Source: Cavia porcellus (Eukaryota; Chordata; Mammalia; Rodentia; Caviidae). From it: 64,000 nucleotides of DNA. The DNA is taken from positions 38,191,748 to 38,255,747 of the forward strand of contig NW_026947506.1 in the NCBI RefSeq assembly GCF_034190915.1, in the 5' to 3' direction. A program made the translations under genes and the position numbers. The first letter of the stretch is position 1. Every line of letters begins with the position of its first letter. The notes under the pieces were generated by a model, which was not told the DNA's origin, did no database searches, and worked only from the letters and a program-made list of their open reading frames with translations. Positions 1 through 31,664 of this stretch are shown one piece after another.

Positions 1-2867
1 AATTAGGCAAGAAAGAGAAATAAAAGGGGTAAAGATAGGAAAAGAAGATTTTAAGTTGTCATTGTTTGCAGATGACATGATACTCTACATAGAAGACCCC
101 CTAAGCTCCATTGAAAGACTCTTAGATACAATAAATAAATTCAGGAATGTGGCTGGATACAAAATCAATACTCAGAAATCAATAGCATTCCTATACACAA
201 ACAACAAAACCACAGAGAGGGAAATAAGGGAAACTGGACTATTCACATTAGCAAGCAAAAAAATGAAATATTTAGGAATTACTCCTACGAAAGAAGTGAA
301 AGACTTATACAGTGAAAACTATATTACACTGAAAAAGGAAATTGAAGATGATCTCAGAAAATGGAAAGACATCCCTTGCTCATGTATAGGAAGAACAAAC
401 ATTGTGAAGATGGCCATTCTCCCAAAACTCTTATACAGATTCAATGCAATCCCAATAGAAATACCATCAACATACCTTATAGATCTAGAGAAATCACTCC
501 TAAATTTCATCTGGAACCAGAAGAGACCTAGAATCGCAAAAGCAATTCTAAGCAGCAAAGACAAAGCAGGAGGCATCACAATCCCTGACTTGAAATTATA
601 CTACAAAGCAACAGTAGTAAAATCAACATGGTATTGGAATCAAAACAGAGCTGAAGATCAATGGAATAGATTAGAAGATACAACCACAACTACAAACACA
701 CTCAACCACCTTATCTTCGATAAAGGAGCCAAGCAGGTTCACTGGAAGAACGACAGTCTCTTTAATAAATGGTGCTGGAAAAACTGGCTCTCCATTTGCC
801 AAAAACTAAAGCTAGACCCATGTCTATCACCATGTACTAAATTAAAATCTAAATGGGTCAAAGATCTGAATATTAAAACAGAAACGCTAAATCTATTGGA
901 AGACAAATTGGGTAGAAACCTTGGAGACATAGGAGTAGGTAGAGAATTCATGAATAGGACTCAAACTGCACGGGAAATACTTCCCAGAATCAATAACTGG
1001 GACCACTTCTTATTAAAAAGTTTTTGCATGTCAAAAGAAATCTCCAGCATAGTGAAAAGAAAACCCACAAACTGGGAAAAGATTTTAGTGAACTCTCTCT
1101 CAGACAAGGGACTCTTGTCTAAAACATATAAAGAATTAAAAAAACTCAGACCTTCAAAATTCAAAGATCCAATCCAAAAATGGGCATCTGAGATGAATAC
1201 GCACTTCTCAGATGAAGAAATGCAAATGGCAAATAAATACATGAAAAAATGCTCATCATCATTGGTCATTAGAGAAATGCAAATTAAAACCACACTGAGA
1301 TACCATCTCACTCCTGAAAGAATGGCCAGGATCAAGAAAACCAACAACAACAAATGCTGGAGAGGCTGTGGGGAAAAAGGAACTCTCCTGCACTGTTGGT
1401 GGGAGTGTAGACTGGTACAGCCTTTGTGGAGATCTGTCTGGAGGTTTCTCAAAAAGTTGGGATTGGAAATCCCATTTATTCCAGCTATTCCACTTCTAGG
1501 CATATTCCCAGAAGAACTGAAAGCATCATACCACAGGGATATATGTGCACCTATGTTTATAGCAGCACAATTTGTAATCGCCAGATCTTGGAAACAACCC
1601 AAGTTTCCATCAACTGAGGAATGGATAAAAAAGTTGTGGTATTTCTATACAATGGAATATTATTCAGCTATAAAGAAGGATCGCATTGAGATATTTATCA
1701 ATAAATGGGCGCAGCTTGAGACCATACTCATAAGTGAAATAAATCAATCTCGCATGTATGAATACCGAATAGTTTCCCTAATGTAAGTAATGATTCAAAT
1801 ATATAAAAATATGTGATAATCATGATTCCCCATTATGTGGCCTTGAAGCCTTATAAAATTTTCACTTATTAATTAGAAAGGCTTTACTCTGGGCTTTTTG
1901 ATATGGAAATATTTGAAGCTATAGTATATGAAGTTTTATCCAAATATTTTAAGGAAAAAGACAGACACTATGGTAACTACTATTCTTTAAAAAAAATTAT
2001 TTAGCTATTTCTTATGTTTATTTTAATTAAGGGAAAAACTTAAAAAATTAGGATATATAGTAGTAACTCTTTTTGATCTCCTATTAACTTGTTTTGAAGT
2101 CCTGTAATACTCCCAAGATCTTGTTTTGACTGATTAGACTCTGTTCCATTCTGTGCGATAGTATCAAGTTTGAGGGTATAGGCAACTAATTTGAAGGCAA
2201 TAAGATTCACAAAGATGCCCATTCTGGTTTGACTATTGTCTCCTTTGGAAGTCCTGTAATGTTCACAATGCCTAAGTTTTATTGGTCTTGTTCTCCACTG
2301 TTTTGTCCGGCTTTATAATATCTAATGAGATGGACAATTCCTTTTAAGGAAACAAGAGACAATGTTGATAACCATTGTTGATGACCTTGTACTCTGTTCT
2401 ACATCATGTGCTATGTCTATCCTTGGTTTGGACTTACAGTTTTGTTTTGCCATATTTGACTTTATTCTCTCCCCCCCAAGACAGTAATGAGAACTGAGGA
2501 GTAATAAAATCCAAAATGTATAAATTTTGTTATAAAAAAGAGAGGAAGGGGAAAAAAAAAGAGCTCTAACGGATATAACAACAAGTGTGTTTAGGGATGT
2601 TAAATAGCTGACTATATTAATGTTTTTGGATCATTGAACACAGCTGTTTGCAGTCTCTCCGTTTGAATGTCTACTTTGTATTCTTTGATACTGTGATTTG
2701 AGCAACTATTTCCAAGATGATATTATGTAATCTATTAACAGGTGATTTCTTACTGTTATGTTTTTTTTTTGTAGTTATGTATTATGTGTAACCTTACACT
2801 GCTTTGTTTTGTTTTGTGTTTTTCTCTTTTTCCTCTTAAATAAAAAAAAAAAAAAAAAAAAAAAAAA
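1..2867 (+). mobile_element. L1 LINE, 5'-truncated by window edge: ORF2 C-terminal half, 3'UTR, poly(A)
   Basis: The element runs in sense from inside the ORF2 reverse-transcriptase domain through the ORF2 stop at 1,786, a 3'UTR of about 1.05 kb, and a pure A run at 2,842-2,867. The 3'UTR is homologous to the non-coding part of the HAL1-like units at 33-39 kb and 55-64 kb, including an AT-rich stretch near 2,000-2,050 that is kept only in the long-type units. The long open frame and clean poly(A) tail suggest a fairly young copy. It lies downstream of CYP3A exon 7, so it would sit in CYP3A intron 7 if that gene continues to the left. The 5' end lies outside the window. Confidence 0.93.
2..1786 (+). 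CDS. L1 ORF2 protein, C-terminal fragment (reverse transcriptase end and Cys-rich C-terminal domain)
   Basis: The frame is open from base 2 to the TAA at 1,786, about 594 codons. An F-A-D-D motif near base 65 is the catalytic aspartate pair of L1 reverse transcriptase. The following residues match the thumb and C-terminal part of L1 ORF2p. Near the C terminus a run of cysteines ([20 protein letters not shown]) corresponds to the Cys-rich domain of ORF2p. The family protein is about 1,280 residues, so roughly the last 45% is present. The N-terminal endonuclease and the palm start lie outside the window. No stop or frameshift was seen within the part present. Confidence 0.92.
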   Translation: MRQEREIKGVKIGKEDFKLSLFADDMILYIEDPLSSIERLLDTINKFRNVAGYKINTQKSIAFLYTNNKTTEREIRETGLFTLASKKMKYLGITPTKEVKDLYSENYITLKKEIEDDLRKWKDIPCSCIGRTNIVKMAILPKLLYRFNAIPIEIPSTYLIDLEKSLLNFIWNQKRPRIAKAILSSKDKAGGITIPDLKLYYKATVVKSTWYWNQNRAEDQWNRLEDTTTTTNTLNHLIFDKGAKQVHWKNDSLFNKWCWKNWLSICQKLKLDPCLSPCTKLKSKWVKDLNIKTETLNLLEDKLGRNLGDIGVGREFMNRTQTAREILPRINNWDHFLLKSFCMSKEISSIVKRKPTNWEKILVNSLSDKGLLSKTYKELKKLRPSKFKDPIQKWASEMNTHFSDEEMQMANKYMKKCSSSLVIREMQIKTTLRYHLTPERMARIKKTNNNKCWRGCGEKGTLLHCWWECRLVQPLWRSVWRFLKKLGLEIPFIPAIPLLGIFPEELKASYHRDICAPMFIAAQFVIARSWKQPKFPSTEEWIKKLWYFYTMEYYSAIKKDRIEIFINKWAQLETILISEINQSRMYEYRIVSLM

Positions 2868-4502
2868 GAAAAGTTAAAGTGACTCAGCTAAAACACAGCT
2901 GAAAAATTATCAAGACAGTTTGTGTGACTAAGTCTTCAATGTATGGAAAACAAAAGTTATGTCCTCTAGATTCATGTGTGGCAATTTAAGCAAACAACAC
3001 TGAGCTGAAGAGAAACAATTATTACTCAGTGTATGATCAGAAAACTAGGAGCATCTGAGTCATTATTAGAAACAGAGTCTCAAACTCGCTCAGAGCTACT
3101 AAGTCAAAATTTAAACTCCCATTAATTGCAGTGAGTTGTGTGCAAAACTTAAATCAAGAAAAAGGGATCATACTTTTGAGAATCATCGGGTCATAAAAGA
3201 CCTGGGAACAGCTCTTCAAAATGAGTGATCTTGAGTGGACAGAAACTACAGAATAAGCCAAAAAGCTTAAAGTATAATGACGGACCTTAGCCTAATGCAG
3301 GTCATTAAAAAACAAAACAAAGAATGTGCACATTAAAGGGTACTGGGCATAAAATACAGTAACACAGGACCCAGTGAGTGGAATTGGTAATGCTTATTCA
3401 GCCACAGCATCAGTGTCGTTTTCATTTAGCACATGTCCCCTCTCACTGTTCTACTTTATGCTCACCAAACTGCCCTTCTGATTATAAGTTGGCCTTCCTT
3501 TCTATTTTCTTCTGAAAAACAGAATCACAGTCATGCAGTTGTCTATTCAATTAGGACTTGAATCAGTCCTAGCAGAAAATTGGAGCCGTAAAATAAACAT
3601 ACTGCCTACCCAAACCATCTAATTTAAAACTAAAAACAATGTAAAATAAGGAAGAGAAGGTTCCTCAGCATTCTAACTTAGACATGAGAAATTCAACTAT
3701 CATCTTTTTATATTTATAGATGATAAAATCTACGATAAAGTTAATTATCACCTTGTTCTCTCACTTAGCACAAATCTACATCACTGCACTGAAAGAGCTA
3801 TAAATGCAAAGTTTAGAGTCTGCCGTCCACTATGGTATCATGCAGCTACCTAAGGCTATTTTTTAATGAATGAAAATGAAATACAATTTAAACTTTATTT
3901 CTCCAATGACCCTAGCCATCTGTACTCAGTGGTGATCACATTGACTAGCACAGAAAAAGCAATATTTCCTTCATCACAGAAACTTGTATGAGACCAGAAA
4001 GCAGAGAGAAAGGTTAAAGATAGGTGGGTAGAAGTGGATTTAGATGTGGATGTATGTGGGGTGGTGTACTGTGGAGATCCCATTTCCAGCCTAGAAACCA
4101 TATTTAAGGCTTTGGTGAGATGACTGTCACACTAAGGGTAGCTTGAATTTGACATAATAGAATTATTATAATTATATCAAAGAAATAGGCTATATGTCAG
4201 AAATTCTTAAGTAACAAAGAGAAAGACACAGCAAGCCTCTGCATGCAACAATATGTTGATAGACAATCTTTTTGTATTTCTTAGCTCTATGAAAATATAT
4301 ATGATTTTCTTAGTCCCCTCCACTTGAGGATGTACAAGGAAGAAAGATCTCAGTAGACGCAACGACATTAGATCTGTTTTTTATTCCTAACTAGCATTTC
4401 TCACTAAAGGGATCCAGAGACTTGTGGAGAAATGGCTGATTCTAGGGCTATCAGGGAAACAAAAAAGAAACCTAGAATATCTCCCACCAGAAAGCAAGAC
4501 AT
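2868..4502. other. Intergenic or intron-7 sequence, no gene seen
   Basis: AT-rich sequence with no exon-like conserved frame, no long open frame and no repeat recognised by eye. It was read on the minus strand for CYP3A exons 8-13 without success. Confidence 0.5.
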
Positions 4503-4640
4503 GTAATCTCAGCACTGGATGGCCTGAGGCAGGAGGATCACTTCAAGTTTGAGTCTAGCCTGGGCTAGAAAGTGAGTTCAAAGTCAGCCTGAAATGCATA
4601 GCGAGACTTTGTCTCAAACACACAAAAAATAAAAATTAAA
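4503..4640 (+). mobile_element. B1-type SINE (7SL-derived)
   Basis: The sequence reads as a B1 body: a B box region followed by two related copies of the 'gcctgggct.../gttcaaagtcagcct' segment, which is the internal duplication of rodent B1. It ends in 'gtctcaaac' plus an A-rich tail. The 5' end is eroded. Confidence 0.8.
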
Positions 4641-5296
4641 GGCTATGCTCAGAAAATGGCCTTTGAAAAAGACTCAGAATACTCTGGGCTTTTCTATAAT
4701 GACAGATGTTATCCTTTGACACTTGTCAAAATCTATAGAATGTTGTAATCTGTGATGGAACCCCGCCGTAAACTATGAAGGTTGGGCCATTCATGATGTG
4801 TCACTTTTAACACTGTTGTACCACTATAGTGGTGAATAGTGGAGTGTTTGGGAATGTATGTAAATGTAGAGGCTGGAAATATAGAAATTCTCCTTGCTTG
4901 CAGTATGAACTGAAAATCACTCTAAAAATTAAATCTGTTCTGACAATTAAAATATTTAAAAGGAAGAAATACACTAGGTCATATTCAAGGGCAAGAAGTG
5001 GAGAAATCTGAAAAAATATTCAGTAAAAAATAAATAATGAAAAGAATACATTAGGAATATATGATTACATTTATACACATATTAAAATATATTAAAAATA
5101 AATACATAAGAATGAAACATTCCCCTCTTCCATTAGGTACTGGTTGCCAAGTGTAGAAAAATGATGGAATTTGAAAGTCATCGTTTTGTATCTGATATAC
5201 TAATAACAGTGGTCATAGCAAAGTCCGTGGATCAAGAAAAGACAAAGAGGAAGGGAAAAGAGGAGGAGAGAAAGGACTTTAAATGACCAAGATGCA

Positions 5297-5320
5297 ATAT
5301 ATATATATATATATATATTC
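5297..5320. repeat. (AT)n microsatellite
   Basis: About 11 alternating AT dinucleotides in an otherwise AT-rich stretch. Confidence 0.85.
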
Positions 5321-5554
5321 ACCGAAGAAATATAATTATTATGTATCACACACATACACCAATAAAATTTTTTAAAAGGAATAGAGGACTGAAGTTTAAG
5401 CAAAAGGAGTCTGAGGAAGGATATCTAAAGGTATATGGTTTTGCACGTATATGGATTCTTAAGATGATAAAAATGATCTACTAATTGTGCTTATGGTTTT
5501 ACAACATATGATTATACAAAAATATTGTTTAATCATATACATTAAATGACTGAA

Positions 5555-5705
5555 TCAGGTGGGCATGGTGGTGTGAGCTTGTAATCCCAGTACTAGGAAG
5601 GCTGAAGCAGGAGGATCACTAAAAGTTCAAGGCTAGCCTGGGTTACATTGTGAGTTCAAGGTTAGCCTGAACTGCACAGCAAGATCCTGTCTTGAAAAAA
5701 GTAGA
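5555..5705 (+). mobile_element. B1-type SINE
   Basis: Complete-looking B1: it starts near 'aggtgggcatggtgg', includes 'gaggatcactaaaagttcaagg', and has the internal duplication ('gcctgggttacattgtgag' then 'gttagcctgaactgcacag') and a 'cctgtctt' end. Its A-rich tail has expanded into the adjoining microsatellite. Confidence 0.88.
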
Positions 5706-5715
5706 ATGAGAAAGA

Positions 5716-5771
<56 letters not shown>

Positions 5772-5795
5772 AAATAAAGAAAGAAAGAAAGAAAG

Positions 5796-5830
<35 letters not shown>

Positions 5831-5862
5831 AAAAGAAAGAAAGAAAGAAAAGAAAAAAAGAC
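5706..5862. repeat. (GA)n / (GAAA)n compound microsatellite
   Basis: GA dinucleotides (5,706-5,770) pass into GAAA tetranucleotides (5,775-5,860), directly downstream of the B1 tail. This is a common origin for such repeats. The apparent Ser/Leu/Phe-rich frame on the other strand is only this repeat. Confidence 0.92.
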
Positions 5863-7999
5863 AAGACTGAATTGTATGGTTCAGAAATTATCACAATAAA
5901 GCTGTTAGTTTTTTTAATTCATGGGTGATAAAATCAATGGGTGAATGTATGAAGAGGAAAAATATGTTTACAGTGTCAAATTGTTTCTCATCAAACTTAT
6001 TCACTGTTGAGAGAAAACAGGCCTATATTCAATTAACCTAGTGAACATACTTTCACCAAGTACTCATATGGAACATCACTGTTTTGGGCATTATATCTCT
6101 GATCAGAAATGTAGATGAAAATTTCCAAGCAGAGTTTCTGATTCCCTGAGTATGGCTGACGCCAAAAATCATCAGTATTTGGCAATGAGGCAGGTAACCC
6201 TGATAATTTCTCGCCTTCAAATGCTGGGTGTTTGGTTACCCTTTAAGCTTTGAACATACTTCAGCCTGTGTGCTTCCAGAAAGTGCCTGTAGCTACCACA
6301 TATGATATCTGAGTTTGGGTCTTTCCAAAATTGTGCAGAAATTCTCTTCTGCCTGGAAATCCTGCTCCACTCTTCCAGAACAAATCTTTCCCTCGAGCTT
6401 TGCCATCAGTAGACCATGCAGCATCCTTGGTTACCTTTATGAGATTCTGTGTCTTTAAAATTCTGGGAGTTTAGCATCATCTGAAGAAAGTTCACTCGTT
6501 GCTAGAAGAAAGAGAAATTTCAAAAACAGAAGGTCCATCATGAAGTCACAAGTAAATCAGGAGCAAAAGACTAGTTAGTATTGATTCATCATTGAAGGAC
6601 ACTGTCTGTACACCTTGGATATTAATATGCTTCCTAGAGGAAAAACCAGTTATCTACCCAAGGACTTTTGGCCTTTGCCCTCCCAGATTTGCACTCTGGT
6701 TTCCAATCACACATTTCTGGCCAGACAGTGGTTTATTCTCCTATTACACTTCATTGTTCAAGAAGAACTCAGACTTCAATACTTTCTGTCTTCTTCCCTT
6801 AATTCTTAAAACAATGGTCTATAGATTTATTTGGTGACATTTCCAGAGTTCATTGTGAAGTCTGTGTGATCACCTTCAAATATTCAACACTCCCAGAACA
6901 CTACAAAATCCTCCCAAAACCTATCCTGTCTTCTTAATATACTGACATCCTTGTTTCACCTGAAACAAAGCCGGGATCCTAGCATCACAAATCTAAAATA
7001 GACCCCTGCACATTCCATGCCAATAAATAAATTCAAATTTAACACAAACTGAACTCTACCAGGTCCCAGTAAGAGCCTCCACTGGACATTGTGTCATGCA
7101 AGAGGCTTAGAACTGAAATAATTCTTTACCGATATAATACCGATTCAAACAGTATTTTTATTCTTTAACAATTTTTTACTGGAGATTGAACCCAGGACCT
7201 CTTTTATTCTTTAATAATTTTTGAGAAAAGGAAAATGATAAAGTTCTTGTTTTAACAATTCTTCTGCCATGACACACTGAATTTTATTACTACTTTTGTA
7301 TGTTAAACTCTCTCTAACTCATTTTCATGCAGACTTCTCCACCTCCACCTTCTTATTTCCTGGAAGACATAAAAACTCTGCTGCTCTAAATCTAAATTCT
7401 CTATTAAACAGAGAAGTGTACAGATCACATGTATACAGCCTGAAACATTATTAAAATATTAATATCCTCATGTCACCACCACCATCACCACCTCATTTTA
7501 CCTTCTTGTTAGATTCCAGATGATTTTCTTTTGTCTTTTTTACAAATTTTGTGAAAAATTTCAAAGAATCTCGTGGAAAAATAGAGATACTTAACATCTC
7601 ATACAGTTGAGTGAGGAATGGAAACATCACTACACAGAAAAGAAAATTCCATCTTTAACAAAAATGCAAATTTTACTTTTTTCAATTATGCTTTCCTGAA
7701 ACAAAACCCTAAAAGTCACCATTTTCACCAGGAGCTTTTAGTTGTCTGACATGTGTGCTCAGGAAGTCAGTGGGGACTGAGCAAGGGAATGTCACACAGA
7801 AGCCCACAACGTAACGATGAGATCAGTGACCCCTTCTTCATTTCAGAGTGACCAAAGGAAGCTTAAATTTCCTAACTTCTTACCCTTTTCTCTAGTGGAA
7901 TAGAGACTTTTTTGGGGTAAACCAGACCACGATGATCTCGCTAATGATGGTATTCAAGAAATTGCAGTCAGTATAAACTAGTTCGCCATCGAGTAAAGC
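5863..7999. other. Non-coding stretch, no gene seen
   Basis: No CYP3A exon, long open frame or young repeat was recognised. A short remnant near 7,165-7,210 ('ggagattgaacccaggacct' type) looks like the end of an ID-like SINE on the minus strand. Confidence 0.45.
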
Positions 8000-9500
8000 C
8001 AAAAAATCAAGAACACAAAATTGGAAAATTCATTAATCCATACAAATTAATTGACACCCTCTGAAACGAACAACGAGTCAAGGGGCAATTTGGAATTCTG
8101 TTGAAATGAGTAAAACTGAAGGCACACAATTCCAAATTTGTGAATGTGCAAAAGCGGTACTCAGAGGAAACTTCACAGCTATAAATTTGTAAAATCTCAA
8201 ATGAATAATCAAACTTTACAGAAATCACTAAAAATAAAAAGAAGAAACTAAACCTAAAATGAGCAGAAGGATGAAAGTAATAAAGACAAGCTAGAAACTA
8301 ATAAAATGTAAAATACAGGAATCAATAAAGCAAGAAGCTAGTTCTTATAAAATATCATCAAAATTTGCAAACCTCTACAAAGACTTACCGAGAAAAAAGG
8401 ATAACTTAAGTTACTAGTACCCAAAATGAAAGAAAAGAAATTACGGCTGACATTTAAAATTCTAAGCATCTTGTGAATGAGATAAAGACATCATGGTACA
8501 ATGATATGTGAGTATCCATAGTTATAGCAGCACAATTCATAATACCTAAATCTTAGAAAAAGTCTATACGTTCCTCAACAGGTGAATGGACAAAGAAAAC
8601 ATGGTCTTCACACACAGAGGAGTCCATGTGTCGGCCAGGAATGTAGCTCAGCACCACAGCACCTGCTTGGCAAACAAGAGGTTTGATCCCTAGTATCAAA
8701 ATAAAAAGGTCATGTGTCATGGTTCACTGAATTCTGACAAAGATGCCTGACCCCTGAATAGGTAAAGATAATCTTTTCAAAAATGATACTGGGAGAACTA
8801 GATAGTCACTATAAAAGAGTAAAGAGGGACCACTGAATATAAATCCTGACTCAGAATGTATCAAAAATGTAAATATAAGATCTACAGTTATGCAAGTCTT
8901 GAAAGAAAGCCAAGGGAGTAAATTTTCATGATCTCAAATACAGATTCTTAGAGAAAGCAAAGCACAAATAAAATTGAAAACTCATCTATTGTACATTATC
9001 AGAATTGAAAATTGTAACTTTAATAGACACTACCAGGAAAGTAGGTGAAAAAAGTTGCATGTTGTATATCTAGTAAAGGAACTGTACCCAGAAATTATAA
9101 ACAAATTTTGGAACATAACAAAAATTATTAAACTTACAAATAATAAAAATAAATATTTTATCACATTTGTCTTAAGATGGTATTGCACAGAATCATTAGC
9201 ACCAGTGAAACGAAAATCAAATCCATAGTGTTATCCCATTTCAGACACATTGAAATGGATATAATTAAAATCATGAGAAAACCAAGTGTTGGATGGGATG
9301 AAGACAAATGGAAAACATTCTGTCAGTTCCTTAATAAGATAAACACAATTACATTGTAACTCAACTGTACCACTCCTTATACACACCCAGAAGCATTGAA
9401 AACCAGTATTTAAACATAATCCCTTGAGGAATTGTTCATAAAACAGTATTTATAATAACTAAAATGCAAAAATATCTCAAATATTTATCAACTAACAATG
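8000..9500 (+). mobile_element. Old, fragmented L1 ORF2 remnants
   Basis: Degenerate L1 ORF2 text is readable on the plus strand. Near 8,520-8,600 the ORF2 3' part ('atagcagcacaattcataat') is clear. Further blocks near 8,700-9,000 and 9,200-9,330 resemble other ORF2 and 3' regions. Many stops and frame changes indicate an ancient copy or several joined copies. An ID-like SINE interrupts it at about 8,636. Confidence 0.65.
8636..8708 (+). mobile_element. ID-like SINE (tRNA-derived)
   Basis: It reads 'ggaatgtagctcagcacca...' followed by a B-box-like 'ggtttgatccctag' and an A-rich tail. It sits in old L1 sequence. It is a SINE, not a tRNA gene, because the 3' half does not fold into a tRNA. Confidence 0.78.
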
Positions 9501-9511
9501 AGTGATAACTT

Positions 9512-9690
9512 TGTAAGCTTTGATCCTGTGACCCGAAGCACTGTCTCTACGATGATGGTGTGTAATCTATTAACTGTTGATATCTTACTGGTTTTTCTTG
9601 AGTTCTGTATTACTTGTACCCTTACACTGTTTTGCTTTGTTTTGTTCTGTTTTTTTCTCTTTTTCCCTTTAAATAAAATTAAAAAAACAA
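9512..9690 (+). mobile_element. L1 3'UTR end fragment
   Basis: Close match to the last 180 bp of the L1 3'UTR at 2,690-2,850, including 'taatctattaactgttga' and 'tgtacccttacactg', and ending at an AAATAAAATTAAAAAA tail. A very short 5'-truncated insertion or the tail of the adjoining fragments. Confidence 0.8.
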
Positions 9691-10105
9691 TGAATGATAA
9701 GCAAAACATATTATGGTGTCCTAAAAAATAAAGTACGTTGGACATATTTCACTTAAAAATATAATGCTAAAGGAAAGATTCCAGTCACAAAAGACCATAT
9801 ATTCTATAGTTCCATATATATGAAGTGCCTAGAAAAGGCAAATTTGCAAAAACGGAGTAAATCAGTGACTGATTGGGGCAAAGAGTGTGGGAATTGAAAG
9901 TGCAAAGGTATAATGTTTCTCAGGTAATGAAAATATTCTACAATTGCAATGTTGATGGATGCATATTTCTTTTTTTTAAGAGTACTAAAAACATTGTATT
10001 GCCTATTTTAACAGGAAAATTGTTCAATATGTGACTTATGCCCCCAATAAACTATTACAATAAAAAGAGACAGGTAGGAAGTTGAAGAGGGAATAGTCTA
10101 CATAC

Positions 10106-28912
<18,807 letters not shown>

Positions 28913-29015
28913 TTCCTCGTGCGATTATCTCTGAGTTTCTCCCCCAGCTGAATTTAGGGTTGTGCCTGCAGAGATTCGCTTGGATTCCCAGCAGGGATTC
29001 AGTGAGGACTGCATG

Positions 29016-29021
29016 TTTATA
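29016..29021 (-). promoter_or_regulatory. Putative TATA box of the CYP3A gene
   Basis: TATAAA on the minus strand, 104 nt upstream of the ATG. This fits a CYP3A-type 5'UTR of roughly 70-80 nt. Clear PXR/CAR-type direct or everted repeats were not identified by eye in the next 300 bp. Confidence 0.6.
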
Positions 29022-29424
29022 TGCTGGAAAAGGAGGTGTGAGCAGGGCAGCAGCCAGTAGAAAGGCTAGATGTAAATCACTTGGAGTTAGGAGGAGAAAA
29101 GTGCCCTCTCCAGCTTGGTAACTGGCAAAGAATTATGCACATTCTGACTCTGCCTTACACTGAGCTCATATTTAATGGAAAATCAATACAATTCAATCAA
29201 TGTTATCTGGAATCCCAGTGGTTATTTACTCTCAGGAATGTAAGCCATCAGCATTAAATTTTCTCCAACCTCCCCTAGTCTTCATGGGTACTCTGATTCC
29301 AAAGATCACAAAAACCATTCAAACAAGATATTTCTACAGATTTTGACATATCCATATGTAATGTAGTTTTACCTAGTGCATAATCTGCCCTTGTGTCCCA
29401 TAGAATACTCTTAAGAATCCTTTA

Positions 29425-29556
29425 AGACTCAAGAGGATCACTAGTTGAAGCCCAGCCTGGACAACTCAAGAATGCAGCAAGACTCAAATTTTTCAAAAAT
29501 GGACAGGGATACAACTCAGGTGAGGGCCTTGAGTTCAAGCCCTAGTACTGATAAAA
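29425..29556 (+). mobile_element. B1 remnant joined to ID-like SINE
   Basis: 'caagaggatcactagttgaagcccagcctgg' is B1 middle text. From about 29,500 'ggacagggatacaactcagg...gagttcaagccctagtac' is ID-like. Confidence 0.65.
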
Positions 29557-29559
29557 TAA

Positions 29560-31600
29560 ATTCCAGATCAGACCACTTCTGCCCATGGAGTTTTTACCAA
29601 ACACTTCCATTGCCCAAATTATGTCTGCTGTAACATTTCTGTTATTGTCTTCCCTTTTTTCATAGCCATTGATGATTTTCATGCATACATATTTCCATTA
29701 CCAACTTGTGAAATTGTCAAAGGAATAGTGGGTATTATTCATCCTTCTGTTCCTTGTCTTTAGCAGAATATTTTCCCTGCAGGGTGCTTTCATACAAATT
29801 GGGTGAGTTGATCCTTAAGAATTTTGGGCCTCTCATGTTCTTTCGTTTATCTCTTGGGGAGCACTACGTCTTCTTGGATTTTTAAAACAACGAAAGGAAC
29901 CATCTGTGAGGAAAACACTATTACTAGAAGTTCAAGTTTGACCTGAAAAGTTATGTTGAGAATAGAGCCTTTAATGGAGGGACAGAAAATGGATGAAATG
30001 TAACTAATGATTACACTGAACAGTATCAACTTAATGCACCTTTCAGGTAGTTCTTCAAAGTGGTCTTCCCCAAATAGTATGTTAGCCATATTTTGGATCA
30101 AATAATGGCTGGAAATTTCTCTGGATAACTCCATGTCTGAGATCAGTAAGCATGAAAAAAGAGAACAGTCTACATATACAAGTGATCTCAAACACCTTAG
30201 CCACCTTACCAAAAGTCACTAGAAGCAGCACATACTACACAAGACTCCAAACAGATGATTCTAGCTTTTAAGGAGGTGGAAAATAGGCATCATTAGTAGA
30301 TGCATGCTGGCTTTTTGGTGAATAACTACTTGAAGATGTGAAGAAGAGAACTTTAAAGACGGGGAGGTGAATACTTGTAACAGTATTACCTGTCACCTGT
30401 GAGTCTTCACTATATTTGTTATTAGAGGGACCCTATGACTCAGTGCTTGAAAATTATATAGACTCCTTATCATTACTCTCACTAATGTCCCACATCTTCT
30501 TGGGATGTGCATCTGAGTATTACATAACCAAAAGAAAGACCTCAAAGTTCTTAAAACTCAGCATAAATAGAAGACACCTAAACTGAGCTTGTACATATCT
30601 GTTTCTCTATATTATTTCTGTGTAAGCCATCCTTCAGAACCTGACACTCAGTCTTCAACTACCCTTCTCATTCATCTGTCTTGTCTCTGGAGATATATGA
30701 CATGGGCCTAAATAGATGGATATCTCATGGATAAAATGTTTTGTCACAACCATCTCACTTGCCTCCTTTATTTATTAGGAGCTAGTTGAGCAATTTAAAA
30801 CCTTATCCATAATAACCTGTTACCTTTGAGTTAAAGCTTTCCCCATGAGGGTCCAAGTAAAATCTATTGGCAATTTCTATAACTGCATACATGCATACTT
30901 ATATCCACTTTCCCTTGCAAGGTGTAATAAGCCAGTAAGTCTATTCACTCATGCACTGATTCAAGACCAACTGTGGGCCTGTCATGTATAGGTTCTGTAC
31001 AAGGTGTAGTCTAGAATCCATTGTCTTTTTCTTCAGCAATTTTCTGAAGTAGAGATAAAGACACATAAATGAGCATAGATGGAAGTGTGCATTTGATGTA
31101 CCTATGAAATCACTGGAAGAACTGAGCTGTTCAAAGATGTCATTGTGAAACAATTTAGTAGAAAACATGGATATTAATCATAGGCAGACGTGAATTTGGG
31201 AGACAATCTACAGAAAAACTAGGATTGAACAATCAAGGAGTTCTAATACATTTCTGACTCTTTTATTGGCTTCACTGAAGAGTGCTTACCAGGATCATGT
31301 TTCTAACCCTCATTTACAGAGATAGGAAAAGAGCTTGAGTGACTAGCAGTAGCTTTCCAACAGCTATCATGGAAAACATTATATATAAAGCTATAGAGAC
31401 TTTTTAAATTCTTCTAGTGCTCTGGTATATCACTCAACTTCTGACATGCCCTGACAAGGGTCATAATGATAAATAATGAGGCTCAAGTCCTTAATGGTAC
31501 ATTGGATGAGAACTGGCTTCTAATCTCATGCTTATTCCCTCAGCAGCTCAACATGACTCATGAGAAACTAATTACTCATCACATCTCAGCTGGGGAAAAG
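29560..31600. other. Upstream flank of CYP3A, no gene seen
   Basis: No conserved exon, RNA gene or young repeat was recognised. A 121-codon open frame on the minus strand at 29,847-30,212 has no recognisable domain and is most likely chance. Confidence 0.45.
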
Positions 31601-31621
31601 ACGGATGCAATTTAAGAGGGA

Positions 31622-31623
31622 TG

Positions 31624-31664
<41 letters not shown>

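Noticed and set aside
961..1602. 213-codon open frame on the minus strand
   Set aside because: It is antisense to a clear L1 ORF2 frame, and the same shadow recurs at other L1 copies.
5643..5894. Ser/Leu/Phe-rich open frame
   Set aside because: It is translation of the GA/GAAA microsatellite and B1 tail.
9177..9359. 60-codon plus-strand open frame
   Set aside because: It resembles degraded L1 3' text within other L1 remnants and is not a host gene.
2868..10098. CYP3A exons 8-13 on the minus strand
   Set aside because: Searched by eye for the exon 8-9 region, the I-helix AGxxT, ExxR and the heme Cys signature. No convincing match. A profile search could still find a diverged exon.
29847..30212. 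121-codon minus-strand open frame upstream of CYP3A
   Set aside because: No recognisable domain, no splice or promoter context, and AT-rich sequence makes chance frames of this size likely.
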